From: Chlamydia crocodili
GTDB taxonomy: Bacteria > Chlamydiota > Chlamydiia > Chlamydiales > Chlamydiaceae
DNA: 64,000 nucleotides
Direction of reading: 5' to 3'
Assembly (NCBI RefSeq): GCF_018343815.1
Contig: NZ_CP060791.1
Span: forward strand, 514,113-578,112
Every line of letters starts with the position of its first letter. The first letter of the stretch is position 1. Shown here one piece after another: positions 55,195 to 64,000 of the stretch. Under the pieces are notes generated by a model that was given only the letters and a program-made list of their open reading frames with translations, ran no database searches and was not told the origin of the DNA. The position numbers and the translations under genes were made by a program.

Positions 55195-57105
55195 ATGGTT
55201 AATCCTGTTGGCCCTATAGATGAATCAAAAAACATTGCTCCTGCAGACCTATCTACCTTAGGTATGGAGGCTAGCGCAGCAAATCGCAGCTCAGAAGCTG
55301 AAGCGATATCCGGAGCCGAGGGCAAGCCCGGACCGTCTCAGCCTTCCGTAGAAACCGTAGGACGACTCAGGTTTTTAAGTTCGGCAAGAAGTGCTCTGTC
55401 TAACTTTTTCGACAAAATAGCGGCTTTCTTTTCAGGAAAAACGATTCCTTCAAGTTTTGATGAGGCTAAGACGCAAGCAAGTACAGCCAAAGGCAATCTA
55501 GAAAGCGCACAGACCTATGATCAATTTAAGACTGCTTTAAAAGAGCTCCAAGATGCTATTAAATATATGGAACAATTAGCTACTACTGATGAGCAGAAAG
55601 GAGTGGCTAATACTTGGAAAACAGAGCTCGCGGCTAAACAAGATACTATCGATAAAATTAATCAATTGGGCAGCATCCTCGATGAGAATAAAAAGCTTTT
55701 AGAAGCGATAAAGACTACCTCGTCTATTGATCAGGTTACGGGTGCCGCTGGACAGATAGAAGTCAATAAGACAGCTGCCACAGCACTTATTGAAGAGTTA
55801 AAAAAGGCGGGCGTTAACTATCCTGTGATAGATAATCTTGAGACCAGTATCACAACTTCTGGAACAGAAGTTACTAAATTAGCCTCTGCCTTAATGGAGG
55901 CCTATGCTGCCGGGAAAAACAGTACCGCAGCTGTTGGACAGGCACAGGCAAACAACAGTCCTGCGAATATAGAAGCTTCTAAGCAGACTATCGAAGAAGC
56001 AAAAAAAGCCATAGATGCTGCTCTCGCTTTAGCGCCAAACTCTCCTATAGCTAAAGCAGCTCAAAAGGAACAGCAACAAGCAGCAAAAGATATTCTCAAT
56101 GTTAAGCCCAGTGGGGGTAGTGATGTGCCTATCGGGGGACCTGGAGCTCCTAGTAGTGTGGGGACTTCTCAAAATCGTGGAGCTACCCTAGGAGAAGTAC
56201 GTGTATCAATGTTACTTGCCGATGTTGATAACGAAACCGCAGCAATAATCATGCAAGGTTTCAGAAATATGATCGATAACTTCCATGCTCAAAACTCTGA
56301 TTTTACAGCGCCATTGGAAGAGGTTATGAATCAAGTAACCGACTTATCAACCCAGATCAATCCTGCCGATGCAGAGGCTACAGCACAACTACAAGAAATA
56401 CAGCAAGCTCTACAAGACGCTCTTCAAGGAACGGCAGGTCAAGATGGTATGATCAATGCCTTAGGAGCAATAACAACAGCAGCTTCGATTTCTACAGGAG
56501 CTCCAGTTGCTTCTGCAAATCAAGGTGGGTCAGCTGTAAAGCAGCTTTACAAAACAGGATCTACTGCTTCAAGTTCTAAATCTTACGCAGATTCTTTATC
56601 TGCGGGTTATGGCGCATATCAATCTCTAAATGATGTTTATTCACGTAGTAGCGCGTCTAATCGTGAGGTTTTAGATCGGACATCTACTCCAGCATTAACA
56701 CAGACAGTTTCTAGAACAGAAACTCGACCTCGTGATAACGATAACGCTGCTCAACGTTTTGCAAGAACTATAGCGGGAAATAGCAATACTCTTGGGGACG
56801 TTTATGCATCAGTCGGTGTATTGCAAACATTGCTAGGCGTATTACAAAATAATCCACAAGCGAATGAAGAAGAAATCAAACAGAAACTGACATCTGCAAT
56901 TACAAAAGCTCCGCAGTCAGGTTATCCTCATGTACAGATTTCTAACGATGCTACGCAGAAGTTTATCACTAAACTTGAAGATGAATTTGCTCGAGGATCG
57001 AAAAGACTCGCTGAAGCAAAAGAAGCTGCATTTGAGAAACAGCCTCTGTTTATCCAGCAGGTATTAGTGAACATAGCTTCACTATTCTCAGGATACCTAC
57101 AGTAA
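55195..57105 (+). CDS. 76-kDa-antigen-like type III effector (CT622/TaiP-like)
   Basis: A 636-residue protein matching the C. pneumoniae 76-kDa protein in its N-terminus (MVNPVGPIDE), middle (RVSMLLADVDNETAAIIMQG) and C-terminus (LFIQQVLVNIASLFSGYLQ). It has no signal peptide and a Ser/Ala-rich N-terminus, as in type III substrates. Residues about 85-310 form a helical Ala/Lys/Glu-rich region, then a Gly/Pro/Ser linker (about 305-325), then a conserved helical C-terminal domain. The C. trachomatis homologue CT622 is a secreted effector reported to bind ATG16L1 (from memory). No strong ribosome-binding site is visible. Confidence 0.88.
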   Translation: MVNPVGPIDESKNIAPADLSTLGMEASAANRSSEAEAISGAEGKPGPSQPSVETVGRLRFLSSARSALSNFFDKIAAFFSGKTIPSSFDEAKTQASTAKGNLESAQTYDQFKTALKELQDAIKYMEQLATTDEQKGVANTWKTELAAKQDTIDKINQLGSILDENKKLLEAIKTTSSIDQVTGAAGQIEVNKTAATALIEELKKAGVNYPVIDNLETSITTSGTEVTKLASALMEAYAAGKNSTAAVGQAQANNSPANIEASKQTIEEAKKAIDAALALAPNSPIAKAAQKEQQQAAKDILNVKPSGGSDVPIGGPGAPSSVGTSQNRGATLGEVRVSMLLADVDNETAAIIMQGFRNMIDNFHAQNSDFTAPLEEVMNQVTDLSTQINPADAEATAQLQEIQQALQDALQGTAGQDGMINALGAITTAASISTGAPVASANQGGSAVKQLYKTGSTASSSKSYADSLSAGYGAYQSLNDVYSRSSASNREVLDRTSTPALTQTVSRTETRPRDNDNAAQRFARTIAGNSNTLGDVYASVGVLQTLLGVLQNNPQANEEEIKQKLTSAITKAPQSGYPHVQISNDATQKFITKLEDEFARGSKRLAEAKEAAFEKQPLFIQQVLVNIASLFSGYLQ

Positions 57106-57136
57106 AATTAAGAATTTTCTAGGAAGATTTGTTCCC

Positions 57137-57178
57137 AAAAAAGCCCGCTTTGTATTTTGCAAGACGGGCTTTTTTTTA
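57137..57178 (+). terminator. CT622-like intrinsic terminator
   Basis: AGCCCG (57142-57147) and CGGGCT (57165-57170) close a stem extended inward by CTT/AAG and followed by eight T. Confidence 0.85.
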
Positions 57179-57255
57179 TGCTTCAATTTAGGTGCAATTA
57201 GAGCTTACTTTGATATCTCAATATCATGAGATTTAAGTGAAAGTTAGATGGAATA

Positions 57256-57287
57256 GAAAAAATGGAGAACCTTCCGGGTTCTCCATT
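57256..57287 (-). terminator. terminator of the minus-strand DUF582 gene
   Basis: On the minus strand a 10-bp perfect stem (57263-57272 with 57278-57287, arms ATGGAGAACC/GGTTCTCCAT) with a 5-base loop is followed by a T-run (57257-57263). Confidence 0.9.
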
Positions 57288-57300
57288 GCGGTTAAGTTAT

Positions 57301-59892
57301 CTAATTGGGGTAAATTTCGCCTACTAGCTTGGAAAGGATTTGATTCAGCACTTGCATGGATGTTGATACTAACGTCCATTCTTGTTGTACGTTAGTCATC
57401 TGGTTTTGCAAGTTTAACTGCTGGGTTTGTCCTTGAGTAGTATAGTCTTGCTGATCGGCTTGGATCTGAGTAAATAGAGGTCCTAAACCACCCGTAGGTG
57501 TAATATTAGGGAATCCATTGGAAATGAAGCCTTCTAAAGAAGCTAAAGTAGGAATCCAGTCTTTTGGACCAGTAATTTTAAATACGTTACTATTATACTT
57601 ATTATCTTTTGTTTGTTCTTCGATTTTAAGGTTAGATAGCAGTGCATTGAGAAGATTGAGCTGGTTAAATGTAATCGTTAGAGAGTATTTATAGTTGGAA
57701 GTTGCGTTAAGCATTTCAGATTTTTGTGATGAGGAAATGCCAGGTAAGTTATTAATTTTACTTAGTAAAGCTTCCACTAAACCTTGAGCACGTCGACAGC
57801 GGTCTGTATCACGCGCTATGTATTCTTTTTCCTTGGATAGAGCTAGGCAAGTTTCAAAGTAATCACCACTAAATAAGTCGTTCCCCTCTTTACTTTGGAT
57901 AAGGTAGGAGGAGAGGTTATAGTACACCGAAGTCGTTGAGAAATTATTAGTGATTTTTAAAAGATCATTAATAGCATTTGCAGCAAGGTTATTGAAGTTG
58001 ATCTCTTCTATTAGTGGATTTAAAAAAGCAGACTGCTTAGGTAACTGTGAGTTCAAAATCAGATAAATAAATGCAGAACCCAGGCTTTCTGAATTTAACC
58101 AACTTTCTACAGCTTTTTTGCGATCCGCAGTGAAACTAGCATTTGCAGGATTGTAGTCGCTATATTTTTTATCTAAATCCGCGATTTGTTGTTGGAGTTT
58201 TGTGATATGCGTATTTGCAGCTGTTTTGAATTCTCCTAATATTGAACTAGCTTGTGTAGTGAAATTACTACTTGGAGAATTAACTTTTAATTCTTTCTGT
58301 ACAAAGTTATCGAAATCAGGAATTTGATAACCTTTCTCATCCTTAACATAATTGGTTAATGATTGAGCTATTTTTACGATTTCTTGTCCAACCCCAGAAA
58401 AAAAGTGATAGCTACTAATGGAACTACCTTTGCTTGCTAAGAAGGTTTTTACTTCTTGTTCATTTGTTACAGCTTTATTTAAAGTGTATTCTGAAATTTC
58501 TTGAAATGCGTTCATCCTAGCAATGAATTTAGTGACCGTAGTCCCATTTCCTATAGTAAGTTCTAGATATTTGGGAACATGTGTATCAAAAATGGTTCTT
58601 TCTGCATCTTTGAGATTACCATACATTTGAGATAAGCTAGTCAAACCCGCATTAGCTTCCATAGCAGCGGTTACTAAAACAGAGGTATAATCTTTTCCTG
58701 CCACAATGTTTTTAGACTCATTTACCCAGGAAGTATAGGAACTGACACCTTGTTGAAATGCCGCCAATTGATTTTCTAGAGTCTGTTTTTCGTTTTCTAT
58801 TGAAGAACGTACTGTAGTTAGATTTTGTACAGCAGCTTGATAAACTCCTGTAATTCCCTCTCTATATATAGCAGCGTCTCTAGGTTTTAGATACAAATCT
58901 AGAGAAGCTTTACTAGGTAAATCCGTGGCGTCATAAATCTTTTTTAGAGCCGCATCGTCTAGTGAATCTTTAGTCAGAAGATCGCTCAAAGCAAGCTGTG
59001 TTTTAACAATATCTTCCTCTCCACCTAATGCAGGAACTTTTTTCACAGCATCCGTAAGGCCATTAAAGATGGCGTGGAGCGTTAACATTCCGTTGACACT
59101 TTGCACATTATCTTTAGTAGGATTAGGCACTTTTGCTTCAATAGCTTTCATACTTTCCATCATTTTGAGGGTTTCCCCTCCAATAGATGATCGATAAACC
59201 ATGAATTGTTCTTTAACATGAGCGTCAAAGAAATCTGATGCAAATTGATCAGCATATTCTTCGAGAGCTTTCTTAATTTCCTCTTTTGAGGCCCCTGAAG
59301 ATTCAAGCTTAGCCGATAGTTTATCTTGACCTTTCTTGATTTCAGTAGCCTGTTCTTTCTTAATTTGATCAAGGATATCTTTCTTACTTGGTTGGTAGCA
59401 GTTATTAAATACAGTGGCTTGTTGATCAGAGGTAAGCGAAGAGCTACCAAGAAGAGGTTTAACTAATGCGATAACTAGAGTAACTGAAGCTATTTGAGTC
59501 AAATTAACATCAGGGGTTGAAGCCATGAAAGTTTCTAAACCATCAAGGATAAGAGGCACCAAAGCGACTGCTGTTTGTCCTTGAATATCAGTAATCGTTC
59601 TTACGCTTCCTGGAGCAGGATTGGGACTACTACTTGTGTGCCGTTTAGGTGCTACAGGTGGAGAGGGGAATATAGTGTTGTTGGGATTTAACAACATAGA
59701 AGCTTGGACATTGCCAGCTTCTATAACGGATGCTAAACGTTTTAAAACATATAATCCAGAATTCAATGCTTCTATGTCTATAGCTGGCTGTGCTTTAGCA
59801 TCAAAATTAGAAAACTTATGGTTTAATTTAATATTAAATAAACCATCACCGGAAATTGTTTTAGGCCTGTTCTGTATATAAAAAGAAGACAT
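57301..59892 (-). CDS. DUF582-family secreted effector A (CT619-621 family)
   Basis: An 863-residue protein with a C-terminal DUF582-type region (QNQMTNVQQEWTLVSTSMQV, ending LSKLVGEIYPN). The family is restricted to Chlamydia; members are type III substrates and their conserved domain has been reported to bind the host ESCRT-0 protein Hrs (from memory). A Pro/Ser-rich stretch (about 73-95) separates an N-terminal segment from a long helical region with coiled coils. There is no signal peptide. It is divergent from a second paralogue at 60094-62604, the two sharing the C-terminal motif QQEWT-V-TS-QVLNQ. Confidence 0.85.
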   Translation of the reverse strand: MSSFYIQNRPKTISGDGLFNIKLNHKFSNFDAKAQPAIDIEALNSGLYVLKRLASVIEAGNVQASMLLNPNNTIFPSPPVAPKRHTSSSPNPAPGSVRTITDIQGQTAVALVPLILDGLETFMASTPDVNLTQIASVTLVIALVKPLLGSSSLTSDQQATVFNNCYQPSKKDILDQIKKEQATEIKKGQDKLSAKLESSGASKEEIKKALEEYADQFASDFFDAHVKEQFMVYRSSIGGETLKMMESMKAIEAKVPNPTKDNVQSVNGMLTLHAIFNGLTDAVKKVPALGGEEDIVKTQLALSDLLTKDSLDDAALKKIYDATDLPSKASLDLYLKPRDAAIYREGITGVYQAAVQNLTTVRSSIENEKQTLENQLAAFQQGVSSYTSWVNESKNIVAGKDYTSVLVTAAMEANAGLTSLSQMYGNLKDAERTIFDTHVPKYLELTIGNGTTVTKFIARMNAFQEISEYTLNKAVTNEQEVKTFLASKGSSISSYHFFSGVGQEIVKIAQSLTNYVKDEKGYQIPDFDNFVQKELKVNSPSSNFTTQASSILGEFKTAANTHITKLQQQIADLDKKYSDYNPANASFTADRKKAVESWLNSESLGSAFIYLILNSQLPKQSAFLNPLIEEINFNNLAANAINDLLKITNNFSTTSVYYNLSSYLIQSKEGNDLFSGDYFETCLALSKEKEYIARDTDRCRRAQGLVEALLSKINNLPGISSSQKSEMLNATSNYKYSLTITFNQLNLLNALLSNLKIEEQTKDNKYNSNVFKITGPKDWIPTLASLEGFISNGFPNITPTGGLGPLFTQIQADQQDYTTQGQTQQLNLQNQMTNVQQEWTLVSTSMQVLNQILSKLVGEIYPN

Positions 59893-60093
59893 AGAAATTA
59901 TTTTTATAATTTTTATTTTATTTTCTTATTTTGTGAACTTTTTTTCTATTCTGCTTTTTAATTAAAATTTTTTATTTTTCTTATAATGTTGCTAGTTTTG
60001 TTTTTAAGAAAAACTATTTATTTTTGATTAATTATAAAAATAGTTTTCATGTTAATTTTATTAAAAATAAAAGTTAACAAGGCTGTTCTCCGT
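59893..60093. promoter_or_regulatory. AT-rich divergent region between the two DUF582 genes
   Basis: About 200 bases, extremely AT-rich. A 10-bp perfect inverted repeat AAAACTATTT/AAATAGTTTT (60010-60019, 60038-60047) ends one base before an ATG at 60049. Promoters for both genes must lie here; none is convincing by eye. Confidence 0.4.
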
Positions 60094-62604
60094 ATGGATA
60101 TCATCAATAGTTATTCTGTTTCAGCAAATTATAAAAAATTGCCGATAACACCTTGTTCAGAGTCGATCCAAAAAAGACATCAGTTATTGGAGAGTATTTT
60201 CCATTATGAAAGGACTGAAGCTGAGCGTCATATTGTGCAACGTTTGTTGTATATTTTAGATCAAAAATCTGATGAAAAATACCGACAGTTAATAGAGAAA
60301 TTACGCAAATCTGAAATAGAAGATCGAGTGGTGAGCAAGAAGAGTCATACTGTTGCTGTTCATCATAAACCCTTGTCTGACTTACATTCGCCGATTGCAG
60401 TGGTCGCTACAACATCTTCTGTGGGAGTAAGTAGTAGTCCAAGAACAGAAGATCCATTTTATAATGCTACTAAACAGCAATGGGCGCATAACTTATTAAA
60501 GGGAATTCAAGAGGTTATTAATAAGATTGTTCAGGCTGCGAATGGACAGTCATCGTCAGCAGATGCACAGGCTCTCCAAAAGATTAAAACTGAGGTAGAT
60601 CGTTTAGTTAATGCTGGTGTGAACTTAACGAATAAGGATTTTGAGTCTTTATATGCTCTTCCTACACTAATTTTTACTACTATTCAACGATCTACTATTT
60701 TTACAGGTGGTCAAAAGACTGACTTTGTGAATCAGCTGGGAGAAAAATATGGTAATGCTACTCAGTTAGCTCAAGTCTTTGCTGATGGTCGTGTTGAGGG
60801 ATTAAAAGATATTCTTGATGTGGTTAAGAGTAAATTAACAGAAAAAGAATTTACTATTTTTCTAGGCATTCAAGAAGAGCTAGACCAATTACAATCTTCA
60901 GTGAAGACTTATGATCAGGAGAAATTTGATCGCATAGATGCAGTAGGAGATCAACTCGCAGATACTATTAGTATCTCTGCCTTATCAAGAAATGATAAAA
61001 TCGATTTATGTTCTCAGATTTCTTATTTGTATAAAGATCAGGTATCTGCTGTAGAATCTTTTAACACAGTTATTGAAGCTACGATCTTTGTAAATCGTCA
61101 CCAAGAAGCTACTTTTGCTCAGGTATCCAGTTTAGTTGCTTCTTTAATGGGAGTGTTTGCTCCTATTGACCTAGGGAAAGTGACTTCTGAGATTAGTAGT
61201 GCTGCGATTGCTGGAGCATTACAAGCTGTTAGAGCAATTAATTCGAGGTTTAATGATTTAACTTCTCAACAACAAAAACTTATTAATGATGCCGTGGGAG
61301 CTATAGGAACTTTTAAGGGAGAAGAATATGTAGGAGCTATTTGGGCTTATTTTGTTGCTTCCACTGTTCTTGCTGATAAACCAACAGCAACTATGCAAGA
61401 AGTTAATTCTGCAGTAACTGCGGCAGCTAAAGAGATGGAGAATTCATCATTAAGTTTAACCTCAACTATTAAATCTACGATGGATAAAATCGTTTCTTCA
61501 AGTGGGAAATTCGTACTTACTAATAATAGCAGCGAAACTTATACAATTTATTCTCAGAGCGGATCCAAGGTAACTATTAATGCTAGTCTTTTAAATCGCG
61601 GAAATGTGGGATTTCTTCCCAATATCACTTCTGCTGCGAATAATCATGCTGAATCTACTGCTAGATCGTATTTCCAATTCAAAGGTCTTGCTGAGATAGA
61701 AACAGCACAACTACAATCTAAAGTTGAAGATACTCAGAAGCAACATAAGGATTTTCAAGATCTAAAAACTGAACTTTATAAAGATCAATTATTTGCTCAA
61801 GCTAATGAGCTGCAAACTATGGCTTTACCTTCGGCTGTGGCTTCTGTATTAATTGACCGTTATATGCCTAAAGAAGTGGATTTCTTAAATGGTATTTATG
61901 CTCAGCTTTATTATAGCAATTTAGGCTCATCAGTTGGAAATGCTATGATAGATGCTATTTCAGAATATGTTAACGCAGCTACCTATTTTAATTTTGCAAG
62001 TTATGTTGGTCAGCAGCCTGCTGTAGGAGAGAAGGCTAAAGATGTATTCCCTGGGACAGCTGATAGTGCTCGGAATAAATTAGAAACAGAACGCCAAAAA
62101 GCTGCTGCATATCTTAAAAGTACACAGAACGCAGAAATAGTGCTTGAAGAACAAGTAAAAAAAGTTACTGAAGATTCAAAAATTACTAATGAACAGCGTA
62201 CACGTATCATCGATTCATTGAATAATTATCGAGATAATTTAAATGCTATATCGGGATCTTTAGTATTATTACAAAACTATTTGGCTCCTTTAAGCATTGC
62301 TAACGGGACTGTGGATGGGACTTTTACTGTTAATGGAGGAGAAGAACAGTGGCAAGCTCGATTAGAGATCTTAGAGGATGCCTTAGTATCGGGATTATCG
62401 GGTAATGCTATCAATGGGGGTATGTTCCCACTGCAGGCAACTATACAATCTGATCAGCAATCTTTTGCTGATATGGGTCAAAACTACCAGTTAGAATTAC
62501 AAATGCATTTAACATCTATGCAACAGGAATGGACGGTTGTTGCGACTTCTTTACAAGTGTTAAACCAAATGTATTTGAGTTTGGCTAGAAGTTTGATGGG
62601 ATAG
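60094..62604 (+). CDS. DUF582-family secreted effector B (CT619-621 family)
   Basis: A paralogue of the divergent neighbour, 836 residues from the chosen ATG at 60094. The C-terminus (HLTSMQQEWTVVATSLQVLN, ending LARSLMG) aligns with effector A, as do YFNFASY, YLKSTQNAEIV and DQQSFADMGQNYQLELQ. The N-terminal ~140 residues differ and are basic and charged. The frame is open from an earlier ATG at 60049, but that adds a short hydrophobic-basic stretch encoded right behind an inverted repeat; AAGG lies 11 bases before 60094. Start choice is uncertain. Secretion by the type III system is inferred from the family. Confidence 0.82.
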   Translation: MDIINSYSVSANYKKLPITPCSESIQKRHQLLESIFHYERTEAERHIVQRLLYILDQKSDEKYRQLIEKLRKSEIEDRVVSKKSHTVAVHHKPLSDLHSPIAVVATTSSVGVSSSPRTEDPFYNATKQQWAHNLLKGIQEVINKIVQAANGQSSSADAQALQKIKTEVDRLVNAGVNLTNKDFESLYALPTLIFTTIQRSTIFTGGQKTDFVNQLGEKYGNATQLAQVFADGRVEGLKDILDVVKSKLTEKEFTIFLGIQEELDQLQSSVKTYDQEKFDRIDAVGDQLADTISISALSRNDKIDLCSQISYLYKDQVSAVESFNTVIEATIFVNRHQEATFAQVSSLVASLMGVFAPIDLGKVTSEISSAAIAGALQAVRAINSRFNDLTSQQQKLINDAVGAIGTFKGEEYVGAIWAYFVASTVLADKPTATMQEVNSAVTAAAKEMENSSLSLTSTIKSTMDKIVSSSGKFVLTNNSSETYTIYSQSGSKVTINASLLNRGNVGFLPNITSAANNHAESTARSYFQFKGLAEIETAQLQSKVEDTQKQHKDFQDLKTELYKDQLFAQANELQTMALPSAVASVLIDRYMPKEVDFLNGIYAQLYYSNLGSSVGNAMIDAISEYVNAATYFNFASYVGQQPAVGEKAKDVFPGTADSARNKLETERQKAAAYLKSTQNAEIVLEEQVKKVTEDSKITNEQRTRIIDSLNNYRDNLNAISGSLVLLQNYLAPLSIANGTVDGTFTVNGGEEQWQARLEILEDALVSGLSGNAINGGMFPLQATIQSDQQSFADMGQNYQLELQMHLTSMQQEWTVVATSLQVLNQMYLSLARSLMG

Positions 62605-62615
62605 CATCTTTCTTA

Positions 62616-62641
62616 AAATTATGAGAAAAATCTTATAATTT
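62616..62641. terminator. AT-rich hairpin after DUF582 effector B
   Basis: AAATTATGAGA (62616-62626) and TCTTATAATTT (62631-62641) form an 11-bp stem with one GU pair and a 4-base loop. It has no U-tail. Confidence 0.35.
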
Positions 62642-62708
62642 AGCGGTGGTTGGCATGATTCTCGCTCCTTATCTTCTTGTGAAAGCAAGAAAAGATGGGG
62701 AGGAAATT

Positions 62709-62885
62709 ATGTCCACGCCGCATATTCAACAAGAATTAGCACGTTTAGAATTCATTAATGATCAGCTACGTACAGAACTAGAATATGTAAATACGTTATT
62801 GTGTGATATAGGATTTCCTGAAGGACTAACTACTATCAAAGCAATAGCTAAAGAAGTTCTTACAGAAGATGATTTCTTAGATTAA
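62709..62885 (+). CDS. small helical protein (CT652.1-like)
   Basis: A 58-residue protein of unknown function, mainly a helix with heptad-like spacing (HIQQELARLEFINDQLRTEL) and an acidic end (TEDDFLD). The ATG at 62709 follows a very strong Shine-Dalgarno (GGGGAGG, five-base spacer). The frame is open for 21 codons further upstream, but that part is unlikely to be translated. The stop overlaps the lptB stop on the opposite strand by four bases. Confidence 0.7.
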   Translation: MSTPHIQQELARLEFINDQLRTELEYVNTLLCDIGFPEGLTTIKAIAKEVLTEDDFLD

Positions 62886-63604
62886 TAAGAGAAGGAATCT
62901 CCAAGATAGTGCTGCTTTACCATAGGATTGGCTATCATTTGTGAGGAAGATCCCTCAAAGAAGATCTTCCCATCAATAATGAGGTAGCAGCGATCAGCTA
63001 TAGAAAGTAGTTCTTTAGCGTTATGATCCGTAATGAGAATGCCAATACCACGACTAGAGAGAATTTTAATTAAGTATTTTACGTTTTGAATAACGAGTGG
63101 ATCAACGTTTGCAAAAGGCTCATCAAGTAAAAGAACACTAGGGTTTAAAGCTAATACACAAGCGATTTCCAATCTCCGTCGTTCTCCTCCAGACAATGTT
63201 CCTGCTTTTTTATTAATGCATGAGGCTAACTGTAGATCATCGATTAGTGTGTCTAAAAGGTGGGATTGCTGTTTCCTAGCTTTGTAGATGATCTCCAAGA
63301 TGCAGATGAGATTTTCTTTTACTGTAAGATCTTTGAAAACTGTAGGCTCTTGAGCTAGATAACCAATACCTAATCTTGCCCGGTGATCCATTGTTCTTTT
63401 AGTAACGTCAGTATTTTTAAAGATAATCTTTCCTGAATCGGGACGGATCAATCCTACTGTAAGATAGAAAGCTGTTGTTTTCCCTGCACCATTGGGGCCT
63501 AAAAGTCCGACAACCTCTCCTGCATTTACCTCAAAAGAGACATCATTAGTGACGGGTTTTTTGTTATATTTTTTTACTAAATTACAAACAGAAAGTATCG
63601 GCAT
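62882..63604 (-). CDS. lptB: LPS export ABC transporter ATPase LptB
   Basis: The cytoplasmic ATPase that drives LPS (here lipooligosaccharide) extraction from the inner membrane through LptFG to LptC. It has 240 residues: Walker A LGPNGAGKTTAFY, Q-loop YLAQEPTVF, signature LSGGERRRLEIA, Walker B VLLLDEPFANVDP and H-loop ITDHNAKE. It follows the LptC/LptA-like gene by six bases, forming an Lpt operon. Confidence 0.96.
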   Translation of the reverse strand: MPILSVCNLVKKYNKKPVTNDVSFEVNAGEVVGLLGPNGAGKTTAFYLTVGLIRPDSGKIIFKNTDVTKRTMDHRARLGIGYLAQEPTVFKDLTVKENLICILEIIYKARKQQSHLLDTLIDDLQLASCINKKAGTLSGGERRRLEIACVLALNPSVLLLDEPFANVDPLVIQNVKYLIKILSSRGIGILITDHNAKELLSIADRCYLIIDGKIFFEGSSSQMIANPMVKQHYLGDSFSY

Positions 63605-63610
63605 AAAAAC

Positions 63611-64000
63611 TCACTTTCTCAATAAAGATAAGGATAAGGTTTTCATGCCTCCTACAGCGCGTTCTTCGGGAGCATCGGGATCAGGATGGATAGGATCTAC
63701 ATGAAAGCGACAATCATAAATATTTAAAGAGCAATCTTGGTAGTTTAGCAAACCTCCATTGCCTTGAAATGTCATAAGCTTGTCTAGATCTTGCGTATGG
63801 ATATGCCCTGAAAGTTTGGATAAAGCTTCCTTACACGCATAATTTGCATCCGATAAATGAAGCTCCATACAGGATTTATCTACATGGCAGTTAAAAAATT
63901 GCCGTTCAGGAGAAGCTATTTGCTTATGTATTCCGAGTTTTTTAATTTTTAGAAAAGGCGGAGCCTTTTCAAAGTGCTTATTCATACAAGATACATCACA
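63611..64000 (-). CDS. LptC/LptA-like protein, 5' end beyond the window (CT654-like)
   Basis: The frame is open up to the window edge, so the gene is probably truncated. An internal ATG at 63985 gives 124 residues, but the codons before it continue and a signal or membrane segment expected for LptC/LptA is not yet seen. The visible part has beta-rich repeats (CMELHLSDANYACKEALSKL, NGGLLNYQDCSLNIYDCRF) compatible with an Lpt beta-jellyroll. Assignment rests on its position directly upstream of lptB. Confidence 0.6.
   Translation of the reverse strand, partial: CDVSCMNKHFEKAPPFLKIKKLGIHKQIASPERQFFNCHVDKSCMELHLSDANYACKEALSKLSGHIHTQDLDKLMTFQGNGGLLNYQDCSLNIYDCRFHVDPIHPDPDAPEERAVGGMKTLSLSLLRK

Noticed and set aside
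59160..59450. 96-codon frame inside the DUF582 effector A gene
   Set aside because: It is an alternate frame of a well-supported gene on the same strand, with no start signal.
1..64000. CRISPR arrays, insertion sequences, phage genes, rRNA
   Set aside because: None was seen: no regularly spaced repeats, transposase motifs or rRNA signature sequences.

Overview
The window comes from a Chlamydia chromosome, most likely a member of the group once called Chlamydophila (the pneumoniae/psittaci/felis/pecorum side). The evidence is lineage-restricted genes: a TopA fused to a SWIB domain, the folate gene CADD, the orphan regulator ChxR, a 76-kDa-antigen-like effector, DUF582 effectors, and a GreA with a very large N-terminal extension. 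The DNA is AT-rich with tightly packed, often overlapping genes. I saw no insertion sequences, phage genes, rRNA or CRISPR. The species cannot be fixed from reading alone. CT numbers below are C. trachomatis homologue names given from memory.

Layout. 1-7.2 kb: a NamZ/DUF1343 peptidoglycan hydrolase, rdgB, ung with a small coupled gene, uvrD, rpoN (sigma-54) and a membrane protein with an HEXXH motif. A 650-base gene-free stretch follows. 7.9-17 kb: topA-SWIB, dus with yggT, a four-gene operon (PilM/PilN-like, PilO/GspM-like, MORN-like, 5-formyl-THF cyclo-ligase), then recA behind a long regulated leader. 17-24 kb, minus strand: rpoD and a complete tetrahydrofolate block (folB, folKP, folA, CofE-like CT611, CADD), with a coiled-coil membrane protein upstream. 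24-31 kb: rpsT with an Inc-like gene, recD with CT651, chxR, a GlmU-like acyltransferase, ispA and tRNA-Pro. 31-41 kb: a fused ThyX, hemB, nqrA, greA, tRNA-Ala, tyrB and mreC. 41-53.7 kb: recB-recC, an LplT-like transporter with an extra C-terminal domain, trhO, rpsD, nfo and murJ. 53.8-62.6 kb: a virulence block with a beta-barrel outer-membrane protein (CT623-like), the 76-kDa/CT622-like effector and two divergent DUF582 effectors. 62.6-64 kb: a small gene, lptB and a truncated LptC/LptA-like gene.

How it works together. RecA, RecB, RecC, RecD, UvrD, Ung and Nfo supply most of a recombination and base-excision repair set. The folate block (plus the cyclo-ligase) feeds the flavin-dependent thymidylate synthase ThyX. 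RpoD, RpoN, ChxR and GreA represent global transcription control. Envelope genes (MurJ, MreC, NamZ-like, LptB, LplT-like) and secreted effectors fill the rest. The most notable structural observations are: recC and the transporter gene share overlapping start codons in a four-base CATG; a hairpin hides the greA ribosome-binding site; a strong promoter bracketed by dyads lies far upstream of recA; convergent gene pairs are separated by hairpins without U-tracts; and a detached PilM/N/O-like pair sits in one operon with a MORN-repeat protein.
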